Origin: Jeotgalibacillus sp. R-1-5s-1
GTDB taxonomy: Bacteria; Bacillota; Bacilli; Bacillales; Jeotgalibacillaceae
NCBI RefSeq assembly: GCF_004405105.1
Contig: NZ_SORW01000008.1
Span: 1-64,000, forward strand
Reading direction: 5' to 3'
Length of the DNA: 64,000 nucleotides
Below, piece after piece: positions 25,207 through 34,113 of the stretch (positions are counted from its first letter, which is position 1; each line of letters starts with the position of its first letter). The position numbers were made by a program, and so were the translations under genes. A model generated the notes under the pieces. That model had not been told where the DNA came from. It worked only from the letters and a program-made list of their open reading frames with translations, and searched no databases.

Positions 25207-27363
25207 TTACACAAGCTGGTTCTTCACCAGCACCATTTTGATCTGGGTATACGTCACTTCCTCAGGCAGAGACTCCTTTAACGGCTTAAGGCGCGGTTCC
25301 TCAAGCTCTCCGCGTTTTGTGAGAATGAGAGACTCGAGCTGTTCGTCAAACCATTCATGAAAACGGAGTGTGTGACCTTCCTCGTATGCTTTTTGCAGAT
25401 GTTTTTCAATTGTTTGGCCTGTCATGCCGCGAAGGTCGGCGATTTCTGTGATGGATTTGCCTTCCTCATAGAGCTCATAGCTCAGCAGGTGGCTTGGCTG
25501 ATCGCTGTCAGGCAATACCTGAGGCTCCTTGCGTTTCGCAGCAGGCACAGAGGCAGGAATGGACGTCATCTTTTTGTTTTTCCCATTTACCTCCGTATAG
25601 CTTTTGATTGCGGCTATAAACGGTTCACCGTAAGCATCCCGTTTCCGTTCACCGACTCCTTTTACAGAAGATAGCTCGTCCATCGTTTCAGGATAATACT
25701 GTGCCATTTCACGCAGTGTGGCATCGGAGAAGACGACGTATGGCGGAACACCGTGCTCTTTTGCAAGTGCAGAGCGGACTTTACGAAGCTCCTCGAATAA
25801 GCCTTCGTCGTAGTCTGCTTTTTGCTTTTGTAATTCAAAGCCGGACTTCAGCCAGACCTCCTGCTGACCTTTCAGAACCGGAACAGCATCCTGTGTCAGC
25901 TTTAAGACGGGGAACTGTCCGCCATCAAGGGTTAAATACCCTTCGGCAATCAGGAGCTGAATTAAGTCAGAGATTTCCCTTTCCTTCATGCGGGACATTA
26001 ATCCGTAAGTCGTAATTTTATCGAGCCTGAAATCGAGCAGCTTCTTGTTACGTGAACCTTTCAGCACTTTTGCTGTCATCCCTGTTCCGAAACGCTCGCC
26101 CATTCGTTTTACCGTTGAGAGAATCATCTGGACCTCGCGAGTTCGGTCGGATTTTTCACGGCTGTCGAGACAGCTGCTGCAGTGTCCACAGTCTGAGGTC
26201 ATCTGATGATCCTCAAAGTAAGTAAGAATATAGCGCGGCAGGCAGCTGTTGCTGTGACAGTAGTTAATCATCTGCTGCAGCTTCCCGTATTCTTCCGCTC
26301 TTTTTTCCTCACTGTGAATGGATTGTTCAATCAGAAAGCGCTGGAGCATTGCGTCCTGAGGGCTGTAGAGCAGATAACAGTCTGAAGGTTCACCGTCACG
26401 TCCTGCGCGCCCGGCCTCCTGATAGTAGGATTCCATATTCATCGGAAGCTGGTAATGAAGAACGTAGCGTACGTTTGATTTATCTATCCCCATTCCAAAT
26501 GCATTCGTAGCGACAATAATGTTTTTCTCGTCATAAATAAACTGCCGCTGCGACTCATTACGCTCCTCTTCTGACAGTCCTGCATGATAGCAGACTGCTT
26601 CAAATCCGGTTTCATTCAGCCAGTCAGTCAGCTGATCAGCATCTTTTCTTGTTGCAGTATAAATAATGCCAGTCTGATCCTGTTTCTCTTTTAGAAAACG
26701 GGAAATAAAGGTGCGTTTATCACCGGTCTTTACGACGTGAAAGGATAAATTATCACGGGCAAAACCGGTGTTGACGATATGGTCAGCATCAATAGATAGC
26801 AGGCTTGTGATGTCCTGGATGACGCGGTCTGTTGCTGTAGCCGTCAATGCGGTTAATACAGGGAGGTTAGGCAGCTGTTTGATCGTGTCAACAATCGTTC
26901 GGTAGCTCGGTCTGAAATCGTGTCCCCACTGGGATATACAGTGCGCTTCATCAAATGCAATCAAAGAGAGAGGGATTTGTGAAATCGTATTAAAAAAAGC
27001 GCTCGAGTCAAAACGCTCCGGTGCTGCATACATAAATTGATAGCGACCTTCCCGTAGTCCCTGCAGGCGTTCACGCGTTTCAGCAGCGGATAATGTACTG
27101 TTTATATAGGTGGCAGAAATGCCGTTTTCATTTAATGCATCAACCTGATCACGCATGAGTGAGATCAGGGGAGAGATGACAAGGGCAGTGCCTTCCATCA
27201 TTAACCCGGGAATCTGATAGCAGATCGATTTCCCGCCGCCAGTCGGCATGATGCCGAGCGCGTTTTGGCGGTCTAAAACCGATTCAATGATCCGGTCCTG
27301 TCCCGGCCTGAATGCTTCATAGCCGAAATAGGTTTGCAGGACTTGCTGAGCCTGCTTGTTCAT
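25207..27363 (-). CDS. recQ: ATP-dependent DNA helicase RecQ with extended C-terminus
   Basis: A 718-residue superfamily 2 helicase for recombination and fork repair. Seen in order: Walker A MPTGGGKSICYQ (about 42), DEAH box in AFDEAHCISQWGHDFRPSYR, helicase-C motifs ATNAFGMGIDKSNVR and QEAGRAGRDGE, the RQC zinc Cys cluster (CHSNSCLPRYIL and CGHCSSC, about 370-400), winged helix, and HRDC domain (about 510-585). After that comes a basic linker and a further helix-turn-helix-like region (LYEEGKSITEIADLRG) to the end, as in the longer RecQ of Bacilli. I chose ATG at 27363 (GAAGGG upstream) over ATG 27387. Confidence 0.93.
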   Translation of the reverse strand: MNKQAQQVLQTYFGYEAFRPGQDRIIESVLDRQNALGIMPTGGGKSICYQIPGLMMEGTALVISPLISLMRDQVDALNENGISATYINSTLSAAETRERLQGLREGRYQFMYAAPERFDSSAFFNTISQIPLSLIAFDEAHCISQWGHDFRPSYRTIVDTIKQLPNLPVLTALTATATDRVIQDITSLLSIDADHIVNTGFARDNLSFHVVKTGDKRTFISRFLKEKQDQTGIIYTATRKDADQLTDWLNETGFEAVCYHAGLSEEERNESQRQFIYDEKNIIVATNAFGMGIDKSNVRYVLHYQLPMNMESYYQEAGRAGRDGEPSDCYLLYSPQDAMLQRFLIEQSIHSEEKRAEEYGKLQQMINYCHSNSCLPRYILTYFEDHQMTSDCGHCSSCLDSREKSDRTREVQMILSTVKRMGERFGTGMTAKVLKGSRNKKLLDFRLDKITTYGLMSRMKEREISDLIQLLIAEGYLTLDGGQFPVLKLTQDAVPVLKGQQEVWLKSGFELQKQKADYDEGLFEELRKVRSALAKEHGVPPYVVFSDATLREMAQYYPETMDELSSVKGVGERKRDAYGEPFIAAIKSYTEVNGKNKKMTSIPASVPAAKRKEPQVLPDSDQPSHLLSYELYEEGKSITEIADLRGMTGQTIEKHLQKAYEEGHTLRFHEWFDEQLESLILTKRGELEEPRLKPLKESLPEEVTYTQIKMVLVKNQLV

Positions 27364-27503
27364 GAAAATCATCCCTTCTTCAATCAATCTTTTATTATTT
27401 TAACATGAGAAATGAAGCAGTACGATAAGCTTGTGTTTCGAAAGTCGAAGTATTATGGTAAGATAAAACATGTAGTCAGAAAATTGAAACAGGAGGAATC
27501 AAC

Positions 27504-29297
27504 ATGTCAACAGCGGTATATCCGGAAACGTGGGATTTAGATGTCTTTTTTAAAGGCGGAAGTCAGTCAGAGGAATTAGCACAGCACCTTAATACATATG
27601 AAAATAAAACGGCCCTTTTTGCTGATCGCGTTAAGGAATTCAACACACCTTCATCTGCTGATCAGGGAGATGAAGTATATGCACTGATCCAGCAAGCAAA
27701 AGAAGCAATGATGGGGCTTCGCCAGGTTGGCGCATTTGCAAGCTGCCTTGAAGCAGCCGATACATCAGATACAGGCGCAGGCGTACTGAGAGGAAAAGTT
27801 GTTTCTCTTTTTGCAGATTTCGGTACAGCGTATCAGGCATTTCAGCAGAAGCTTGCAGCAGCAGACGATCAGGTATGGGATCAACTGGTCGCACATGAGA
27901 AGCTGAACGAGTACGCATTTATTCTTGGTGAGTGGCGTGAGAGTGCAAAAGAAAGATTGTCAGAAGCGGAAGAGGCTCTAATCAGCGCGCTAGGTGTAGA
28001 TGGATACCATGGCTGGGGACAGATGTATAATGCCCTTGTTGGTGAGATGTCCATTGAAATAGAAGTGGATGGAGAAAAGGAGACCCTTTCTGTTGGACAG
28101 GCCAATAATCTGAAGTCACATGAGGATGCAGCGGTCCGTGAAGAGGTAAAACAAAAACTCGATGAAGCGTGGCAGAAGCAGGAGAACCTGTTTGCCCAGA
28201 CGCTGAACCACCTTGGCGGTTTCCGTCTGGCTCTTTACAAAAAGCGCGGCTGGGATGACTTTATGAAGGAGCCGCTTGATTACAACCGCATGAAGCCTGA
28301 AACATTGGATGCCATGTGGGGCGCAATCAGCAAGAGCAAGCAGCCTTTTGTAAAATTCCTGGATCATAAAGCGAAGCTTCTTGGTCTGGAGAAAATGAAG
28401 TGGGCTCATCTGGATGCACCGATCTCATCGAGTGTGAAGAAACTTCCATACAGCGAAGGGGCTGCTTTTATTTTAAAGCATTTTAAGAAATTTGGCCCGG
28501 AAATGGCTGCATTTGCTGAAAAAGCTTTTGAAGAGGGCTGGATTGAAGCTGAAGACCGCGCAGGTAAACGTCCGGGTGGATTCTGCACAGGCTTCCCTCA
28601 AAGTGAGCAATCCCGTATTTTCATGACATACAGCGGCACGATGTCGAATGTGGCGACACTTGCACATGAGCTTGGCCACGCCTTCCATTCGTATGCGCTT
28701 CGACCTATGGACCAACTGAACAGAATGTATGCGATGAACGTGGCAGAAACGGCGTCAACGTTTGCTGAAATGATCGTGTCTGATGCGGCGGTTAAAGAGG
28801 CGGAAACAAAAGAAGAGCAGGCAGCTTTGCTTGAGGATAAAGTATCAAGAAGCATCGCCTTCTTCATGAACATTCACTCACGTTTTATTTTTGAAAAGAA
28901 CTTCTATGAAGAGCGCAAGCAGGGCTTCGTAACTGCCGAGCGTCTGAATCAGCTGACGGTAGAAGCGCAAAATGAAGCTTACGGTGGTGCAGTGGAGGAT
29001 AACGAGCCGCGTTTCTGGGCTTCAAAGCTTCATTTCCATATTACAGGCGTACCATTCTACAATTTCCCGTATACATTTGGTTACCTGTTCTCGCTCAGCA
29101 TTTACGCCCGTGCACTGGAAGAGGGAACGGATTACGAGGAGAAGTACATGGCGCTGCTGCGTGATACCGCAGTGATGACAACAGAAGAGCTCGCGATGAA
29201 ACACCTCGGTGAAGACATCACAACAGAAGCCTTCTGGATGAAAGGCATAGAGCTGTGTGTGAAGGATGCAGAGGATTTTATAGCGTTAACTTCCTGA
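27504..29297 (+). CDS. M3 family oligoendopeptidase (PepF/YusX-like)
   Basis: A 597-residue cytoplasmic zinc peptidase that cuts short peptides. The active site HELGH (about 389-393, in LAHELGHAFHSYAL) and the downstream Glu of NVAETASTFAEM are typical of the M3B group, as is the C-terminal HITGVPFYNFPYTFGYLFSLS that binds peptide. There is no signal sequence. AGGAGG lies seven bases before the ATG. It is monocistronic, divergent from recQ. YusX of B. subtilis is probably nearest, but the call is from memory. Confidence 0.9.
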   Translation: MSTAVYPETWDLDVFFKGGSQSEELAQHLNTYENKTALFADRVKEFNTPSSADQGDEVYALIQQAKEAMMGLRQVGAFASCLEAADTSDTGAGVLRGKVVSLFADFGTAYQAFQQKLAAADDQVWDQLVAHEKLNEYAFILGEWRESAKERLSEAEEALISALGVDGYHGWGQMYNALVGEMSIEIEVDGEKETLSVGQANNLKSHEDAAVREEVKQKLDEAWQKQENLFAQTLNHLGGFRLALYKKRGWDDFMKEPLDYNRMKPETLDAMWGAISKSKQPFVKFLDHKAKLLGLEKMKWAHLDAPISSSVKKLPYSEGAAFILKHFKKFGPEMAAFAEKAFEEGWIEAEDRAGKRPGGFCTGFPQSEQSRIFMTYSGTMSNVATLAHELGHAFHSYALRPMDQLNRMYAMNVAETASTFAEMIVSDAAVKEAETKEEQAALLEDKVSRSIAFFMNIHSRFIFEKNFYEERKQGFVTAERLNQLTVEAQNEAYGGAVEDNEPRFWASKLHFHITGVPFYNFPYTFGYLFSLSIYARALEEGTDYEEKYMALLRDTAVMTTEELAMKHLGEDITTEAFWMKGIELCVKDAEDFIALTS

Positions 29298-29299
29298 TG

Positions 29300-29336
29300 A
29301 GAGAGGAGCTGCCTTTAGGGGCGGCTTCTTTTCAAG
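29300..29336 (+). terminator. Weak terminator after the oligoendopeptidase gene
   Basis: GAGCTGCC pairs with GGCGGCTTC with wobble, followed by TTTTC. The hairpin is short and the T run brief. Confidence 0.5.
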
Positions 29337-29380
29337 TTAACGAATGCATGTTTTGACAAAAGGTGCGTGTGGGGCAGTTT

Positions 29381-29570
29381 GATGGAATCCAATTTAGAAA
29401 TGAAGGAATCGTGCTGTCGTAGTGATGGAATTATGAGAGTCAATGAAGGGAAAGTAAAGGCTTGAGGACGTAGTGAGGGAATTATATTTTCAAACGAAGG
29501 AATCATTTTTTAGAAAGAAGGAATAAAAATCTGATTCGATTGAAAAATTTTCCTTAAAGAAGGAATACCG
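29381..29570. repeat. 21-bp periodic array 4 with one 30-bp step
   Basis: GAAGGAATC-type cores have their GGAA at 29384, 29405, 29427 (one base late) and 29448, then after 30 bases at 29478, 29499, 29520 and, skipping one decayed unit at 29541, 29562. The 10-12 bases between cores vary freely. It fills the gap between the peptidase and GNAT genes. One minus-strand frame reads as IIPSLRP-like heptads but the 22-base step breaks it. Confidence 0.7.
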
Positions 29571-29684
29571 TCGGGCTCCGATTATGACTTTCTATGATCA
29601 AAGAAAATTCACATTCCACAGTCGACCGTCAGGCAGGTTTTGGTTTACACTAAAAGAAACAACTAGACATTGGAGAGAGTGCTT

Positions 29685-30230
29685 ATGGTGCTATTGAAAA
29701 GTGAGCGTCTGTATTTCAGGCCTCTGGCGGAAGAGGATATTGATGAGTTCGTTGAGCTTTTGATTCGTAATCGCAGGTTTTGGACCATTTATGAACCGAA
29801 GCATCCGGACCCTTTTTATACGAGGGAAACCCAGCTTGAAAAACTGGCTGAGGCGAAACAGCAGCAGAAGCTTGGGAAGGAATACAGCTGGGGAATTTAT
29901 CATTCAGATACTAATCGTTTAATTGGTAGTGTATCCATCTACTCCATTCGCCGACTGCCATTTGCGTCAGCCTACATCGGTTATTCACTTGATGAAGAGC
30001 ACACGAAACAGGGTTACGGAACGGAAGCGGTTCAGGCAGCGCTGCGTTTTGCCTTTCGTGACTTCGGCCTGCACCGGATTGAAGCCCTGGTCTCACCTAA
30101 AAATGAGGCTTCTCAAAAAGTGCTTGAAAAAGTAGGCATGCAGCAGGAGGGCCTTCTCCGCAAAAACCTGTTTATCAACGGTGTTTGGGAGGATCATTAC
30201 TTGTACAGCATGCTTGAGGATGATTTCTGA
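29685..30230 (+). CDS. GNAT family N-acetyltransferase, RimJ/RimL type
   Basis: A 181-residue cytoplasmic acetyltransferase. It opens with LLKSERLYFRPLAEEDIDEF, typical of the ribosomal-protein N-acetyltransferase-like subgroup, and carries the acetyl-CoA motif (HTKQGYGTEAVQAALRFAF, about 108-126) and the closing RIEALVSPKNEASQKVLEKVG. The acceptor cannot be predicted. ATG at 29685 follows GGAGAG; the TTG at 29670 is too early for that site. It is single, with 21-bp arrays on both sides. Confidence 0.88.
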   Translation: MVLLKSERLYFRPLAEEDIDEFVELLIRNRRFWTIYEPKHPDPFYTRETQLEKLAEAKQQQKLGKEYSWGIYHSDTNRLIGSVSIYSIRRLPFASAYIGYSLDEEHTKQGYGTEAVQAALRFAFRDFGLHRIEALVSPKNEASQKVLEKVGMQQEGLLRKNLFINGVWEDHYLYSMLEDDF

Positions 30231-30287
30231 AAGGGTAAGACCTTTTGGGAGCGGTATGTCGTACGTTTATTAAACCGTTTTATACAA

Positions 30288-30336
30288 TAGAGAAGCCGGG
30301 ACACTCTTAACAGGAGCTGTTCCGGCTTTTTGTTGT
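30288..30336 (+). terminator. Terminator of the GNAT gene
   Basis: AGCCGGGACACTC pairs with GAGCTGTTCCGGCT with wobble and a bulge, followed by five Ts. Confidence 0.75.
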
Positions 30337-30345
30337 GCGTTTTAA

Positions 30346-30466
30346 GGAGAGTCGTTAAATGAATACAAAGAGTGGTCGAATAACCTGAAAGAGTGGTCGA
30401 ATACTCCGAAAGAGTGGTCGAATCCATCCCGAAAAGTCGCCTAATAACTTCAAAGAGTTCTCAAAT
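30346..30466. repeat. 21-bp periodic array 5
   Basis: AGAGTGGTCGAATA is repeated with GAGTGG at 30370, 30391 and 30412, exactly 21 bases apart. Looser units lie at about 30347 (GAGAGTCGTTAAAT), 30433 (AAAAGTCGCCTAAT) and 30455 (GAGTTCTCAAAT). The variable part of each unit is 7-8 bases. The minus strand reads as YSTTLSE, YSTTLSG, YSTTLCI heptads. It lies between the GNAT gene and the lia operon. Confidence 0.75.
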
Positions 30467-30578
30467 GGCTCACAACTTACTACGCCTCAGGTCCTACTCC
30501 AAAATCAAGCTCCGGCTCCTGTCGGGGTTTTTTGCTGTGCTCTAAACTAAGGGTACAAAGAAAAAAGGAGGAAATAAC

Positions 30579-30917
30579 ATGAACAAATTCTGGTTAACCC
30601 TGATTGGTGTGACCGCAGCGATTGTATTGCTTTCAAATCTTGGATCGATAGCGGGTCTGGTTGTCAGCCTTGTGATTACTTATTTCGCTGCAAAATGGTA
30701 TGTGTCATCTGACAAGCTTTGGGTGAAGATTACGACAGGAATTGTCGGAGCGATTGCCGCATTGTCCGCCATCTTTAACGTACCGGCGATTCTCGGTGTT
30801 CTGGCCATTTATGTACTGTACGTTGTTGTGAAAAAGTGGAATCGTGAGCCTGTGACCAATGAGCCGTTTTCATACTTTGAAAAACAGTGGAATGATCTTA
30901 AGAAAAAATCATATTAA
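30579..30917 (+). CDS. liaI: LiaI-like membrane protein
   Basis: A 112-residue membrane protein with about four hydrophobic spans (IGVTAAIVLLSNLGSIAGLV, VSLVITYFAAKWYV, IVGAIAALSAIFNVPAILGV) and a charged C-terminal tail. In size and position before a PspA-type gene and liaFSR it matches LiaI, which places LiaH at the membrane under envelope stress. An excellent AAAGGAGG lies eight bases before the ATG. Sequence alone would not identify it; the operon does. It should be induced by LiaR on cell-wall antibiotic stress. Confidence 0.75.
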   Translation: MNKFWLTLIGVTAAIVLLSNLGSIAGLVVSLVITYFAAKWYVSSDKLWVKITTGIVGAIAALSAIFNVPAILGVLAIYVLYVVVKKWNREPVTNEPFSYFEKQWNDLKKKSY

Positions 30918-30946
30918 AACATACAACAAAAAAAGGAGACGATCAT

Positions 30947-31552
30947 ATGAATCACGTACTAACAAAAATAGCAGAAGTCATCAAACAGGATTTTCAGGAT
31001 GCGAAGTGGAAGAAAGAGATGTCGAATCCTCTCACAGCTTTGTCAAAGGAGATCAAGGATTGTGAGGCAGCAGTGAAGCGTGCACAACAGCTGACTGATC
31101 GCCAGAAGCTCCTTAAAAAGGAATTTGAAAAGGAATTCCGTGAAGCAAAATCAATGGCTGAAAAACGCAAAGAGCATGTTAAGCTGGCGGAAGAAGCCGG
31201 GAAAGAGGAGCTTGCAGCAGCGGCATTAAGAGAATACACCTATTACAGCGGCCGCACAGAGCGCCTGGAGATCACGATTCGTGAAGCGGAGGCCCAGCTG
31301 AAGGATCTTGAGCATCAGCAGGAACAGATCACATTTAAGCTGAAAGACCTTCAGTTGAAGCGACTTGAATATATGGCAAAGGAAAATGCCGTAAAGGGTG
31401 AAAAACAGGCGTCATTTATGCTGAATCCGGAGCAGGTAACGGATGAAGATCGCCGGTTTATGCAGATTGATCAGTACTTAAAGTCCGAAGAAAAGAAAAA
31501 AGAAGTGCTGACGATTGATGAACAAATTGAAGAGTTGAAACACGAAAATTGA
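30947..31552 (+). CDS. liaH: PspA/IM30 family protein LiaH
   Basis: A 201-residue cytoplasmic, almost wholly helical protein of the PspA/IM30/Vipp1 (ESCRT-III-like) family that protects the membrane. Long coiled coils run over about 25-160 (TALSKEIKDCEAAVKRAQQL, AAALREYTYYSGRTERLE), then a short linker and a last acidic helix. It is slightly shorter than B. subtilis LiaH (225). AAAAGGAGAC precedes the ATG, 29 bases after liaI. A stable hairpin follows before liaF. Confidence 0.88.
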   Translation: MNHVLTKIAEVIKQDFQDAKWKKEMSNPLTALSKEIKDCEAAVKRAQQLTDRQKLLKKEFEKEFREAKSMAEKRKEHVKLAEEAGKEELAAAALREYTYYSGRTERLEITIREAEAQLKDLEHQQEQITFKLKDLQLKRLEYMAKENAVKGEKQASFMLNPEQVTDEDRRFMQIDQYLKSEEKKKEVLTIDEQIEELKHEN

Positions 31553-31592
31553 TGAATTCGGGAGAAAGGGGAGACCCTTCCTCCCGAATTTG
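31553..31592 (+). terminator. Hairpin between liaH and liaF (partial terminator or processing site)
   Basis: AATTCGGGAGAAAGGG pairs with CCCTTCCTCCCGAATT around GAGA. There is no T run after it, so it more likely protects liaIH mRNA or reduces read-through into liaFSR than ends transcription fully. Confidence 0.55.
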
Positions 31593-31659
31593 GGGTTCCG
31601 GTAAACAGAATGAAAGGCTAAAATAAGAAAGCAGGATGATCAACAAGGGGGTGGGCAGA

Positions 31660-32391
31660 ATGAAATGGCTAAAAGAAATGTCCTTATCAAACTGGGTAAC
31701 TGCCTGTCTGGTACTCGTATTCATTGAAATTATTTTATTTAACAGCGGGATGATCTTTTCGTTTGCGGTAGCAGGTGCGTTTATTTACTTTGGGAAACGC
31801 CGCTGGGACCGGCTGTATGGGAAGATCCTGTTAGGTGTTGGTGCGCTTTCTTTATTAACAGCTGTTTTGTCGATGGTCACATTGAGAATTCTCGCAGTCG
31901 TACTGATTGTTTATTTGATTATGAAATATACAGAGTCTAAGAAAGACCCTGTTACGTATAGAGCGAAAATGGAAAGTAAGTTCAAGGAAGATAAAGAAAG
32001 ACTTCTTTTATCTAAAAAACCTTTTTTCCTGAATAAGTGGGTAGGATCTCATTCTACACCTGATCACTCATTTGAATGGGAAGATATTCATCTGCAAAAC
32101 GGAATCGGTGATGTACTCATTGATTTGAGTAATACAGTGTTACCGGACCGGGAAGTATTTATTTCGATGAGAAATCTGGCCGGGAACATTACGATTCTTG
32201 TCCCTTATGAACTGGATATCTCGATTCAGCATGCTGCTGTTGCCGGAGAAGCTTCGATTTTTAAGAAGCATTCCTCCCGTCTGTGGAATGAAAATCTTGT
32301 GTATGAAACAGAGCATTACCGGTCCGCTTCTCAGAAAGTGACGATTTTTACATCAGTGCTTGTCGGGGATATCGAGGTGAAGCGCGTATGA
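31660..32391 (+). CDS. liaF: LiaF, inhibitor of the LiaSR two-component system
   Basis: A 243-residue protein with three to four N-terminal helices (about 8-95) and a C-terminal beta-rich domain (about 140-243; LQNGIGDVLIDLSNTVLPD, GNITILVPYELDISIQHAAV) of the DUF2154/LiaF C-terminal type. In B. subtilis LiaF keeps LiaS silent until the envelope is damaged. ATG at 31660 follows AAGGGGGTGGG; the earlier ATG 31636 has no site. The stop overlaps the liaS start (ATGA), as expected for coupled translation. Confidence 0.9.
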   Translation: MKWLKEMSLSNWVTACLVLVFIEIILFNSGMIFSFAVAGAFIYFGKRRWDRLYGKILLGVGALSLLTAVLSMVTLRILAVVLIVYLIMKYTESKKDPVTYRAKMESKFKEDKERLLLSKKPFFLNKWVGSHSTPDHSFEWEDIHLQNGIGDVLIDLSNTVLPDREVFISMRNLAGNITILVPYELDISIQHAAVAGEASIFKKHSSRLWNENLVYETEHYRSASQKVTIFTSVLVGDIEVKRV

Positions 32392-33413
32392 TGGCGAAAA
32401 ATACGTTTCAGGCGGTGGGGCTGAGTGTCCTGACAGTATTGCTGACTTTCGGTGTCTACCTTTTAATGTTTCCACCCGAACAGTGGGGAAGCCTTTGGCA
32501 GGAGACGATCCTGGATATTCCGATCGTTCTGTTTCTTGTCCTGCAGCTGCTTCTTGTGTCCATGATCTGGGGACTGATTCAGGGGCATGGTTATAAAAGA
32601 CAGGTGATGATGGTACAGCGTCAGCTTGATGATCTGCTTTTAGGGCGTGCAACATCAGAGGGAAGCCTGCCCAAAACGGCGGAGCTTTCCAAGCTGTCAG
32701 AAAAAGCATCAGAGCTGCAGGCGTTATGGACAGAACAGGTGCTGACGAGTCAGAAACTTGCGAGTGAGAAGGTTGAACAGCAGGAGCAGAAAATTCAGGA
32801 GATGGTCTCTCAGGAACGGCAGCGGCTGGCACGTGAGCTGCACGATTCAGTCAGCCAGCAGCTGTTTGCCGCATCGATGCTGATGTCAGCGATTAATGAG
32901 GAGGAAAGCGCGCGGGAAAATCGTCAGCTGCAAATGGTGGAGAAGATGATTCAGCAGTCTCAGATTGAGATGCGTGCGCTGCTTTTACATTTAAGACCGG
33001 CTGCTTTAAAAGGTAAAACATTGGCGGAAGGTATTGAAGAACTGCTGACTGAGCTTCAGCTGAAGGTTCCATTGAAGCTGACCTGGAAGGCTGAGCCGCT
33101 TGAACTTGAGAGAAGTGTGGAGGATCATCTGTTTCGTATTTTACAGGAATCGATTTCAAATACATTACGTCATGCTGAGGCGGAAATTCTCAGCGTTTTA
33201 TGCATTTTACGGGATGATTATGTCATTCTGCGAATTACGGACGACGGTAAAGGTTTCACGATTTCAGAGGATAAAGCAGGCTCATATGGTCTTGCCAGCA
33301 TGCGTGAACGCGCTGCTGAAATTGGCGGGAAGTTAAAAATCGTTTCTCTTCCTGATCAGGGAACGCGTCTTGAAATCAAGGTACCTTTTAAAAGAAGGGA
33401 GGAAGCGGAATGA
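32388..33413 (+). CDS. liaS: Sensor histidine kinase LiaS
   Basis: A 341-residue NarL-type (HisKA_3) kinase: two N-terminal helices at about 7-28 and 43-65 with almost no outside loop, so it senses within or through the membrane, then a coiled coil (about 70-140). The phospho-acceptor is in [19 protein letters not shown], with [20 protein letters not shown] (N box) and ITDDGKGF (G1). It phosphorylates LiaR and answers to LiaF. A second ATG follows the first directly, so the start is uncertain by one codon. Confidence 0.92.
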   Translation: MMAKNTFQAVGLSVLTVLLTFGVYLLMFPPEQWGSLWQETILDIPIVLFLVLQLLLVSMIWGLIQGHGYKRQVMMVQRQLDDLLLGRATSEGSLPKTAELSKLSEKASELQALWTEQVLTSQKLASEKVEQQEQKIQEMVSQERQRLARELHDSVSQQLFAASMLMSAINEEESARENRQLQMVEKMIQQSQIEMRALLLHLRPAALKGKTLAEGIEELLTELQLKVPLKLTWKAEPLELERSVEDHLFRILQESISNTLRHAEAEILSVLCILRDDYVILRITDDGKGFTISEDKAGSYGLASMRERAAEIGGKLKIVSLPDQGTRLEIKVPFKRREEAE

Positions 33414-34042
33414 TACGGGTATTATTCGTAGACGATCACGAAATGGTCCGGATTGGCGTGGGATCTTATTTAGCGGCTCAGCATGATATTGAAGTGGTGG
33501 GCGAATGTGACGACGGAGAACCGGCTGTGAAAATGGCATTAGAGCTGAAGCCGGATATTATTTTAATGGACCTTGTAATGAAAAAGATGGATGGCATCGA
33601 GGCGACCTCACAAATCATCAAAAAGTGGCCGGAAGCAAAAATCATCATTGTCACAAGCTTTTTAGACGATGATAAAGTGTATCCTGCACTTGAAGCAGGT
33701 GCGGTCAGTTACTTACTTAAAACATCGAAAGCAAAAGACATAGCAGACGCGATCCGGAAAACGCACAACGGAGAAACGGTTTTAGAGCCTGAGGTGACCG
33801 GAAAAGTCATGCAGCGTATGAGAGGTGGAGTACCTAAATTGCTGCATCAGGATCTGACAGACCGTGAAAAAGAAATTTTACTGCTGGTTGCAGAAGGAAA
33901 AACAAATCAGGAGATTGCTGATGAGTTATACATTGCCTTGAAAACAGTCAAAACCCATGTCAGTAACATTCTTGGGAAGCTTGAAGTTCAGGATCGCACA
34001 CAGGCTGTTATTTATGCATTTAAGCATGATTTGGTAAAATAG
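33410..34042 (+). CDS. liaR: Response regulator LiaR
   Basis: A 210-residue NarL/FixJ regulator: receiver domain ([16 protein letters not shown], phospho-Asp in [12 protein letters not shown] at about 54, Lys in SYLLKTS) and a LuxR-type helix-turn-helix ([20 protein letters not shown] through [11 protein letters not shown], about 145-200). It should activate the liaI promoter upstream. It overlaps liaS by four bases. No obvious terminator follows; the DUF1349 gene begins 71 bases downstream. Confidence 0.93.
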   Translation: MIRVLFVDDHEMVRIGVGSYLAAQHDIEVVGECDDGEPAVKMALELKPDIILMDLVMKKMDGIEATSQIIKKWPEAKIIIVTSFLDDDKVYPALEAGAVSYLLKTSKAKDIADAIRKTHNGETVLEPEVTGKVMQRMRGGVPKLLHQDLTDREKEILLLVAEGKTNQEIADELYIALKTVKTHVSNILGKLEVQDRTQAVIYAFKHDLVK

Positions 34043-34113
34043 GTAAATGAATATGTTAAGGACTTTTGTTTCTGGGTAAACAAATACAAACGCTCTTGAA
34101 AGGAGTCCTATGC

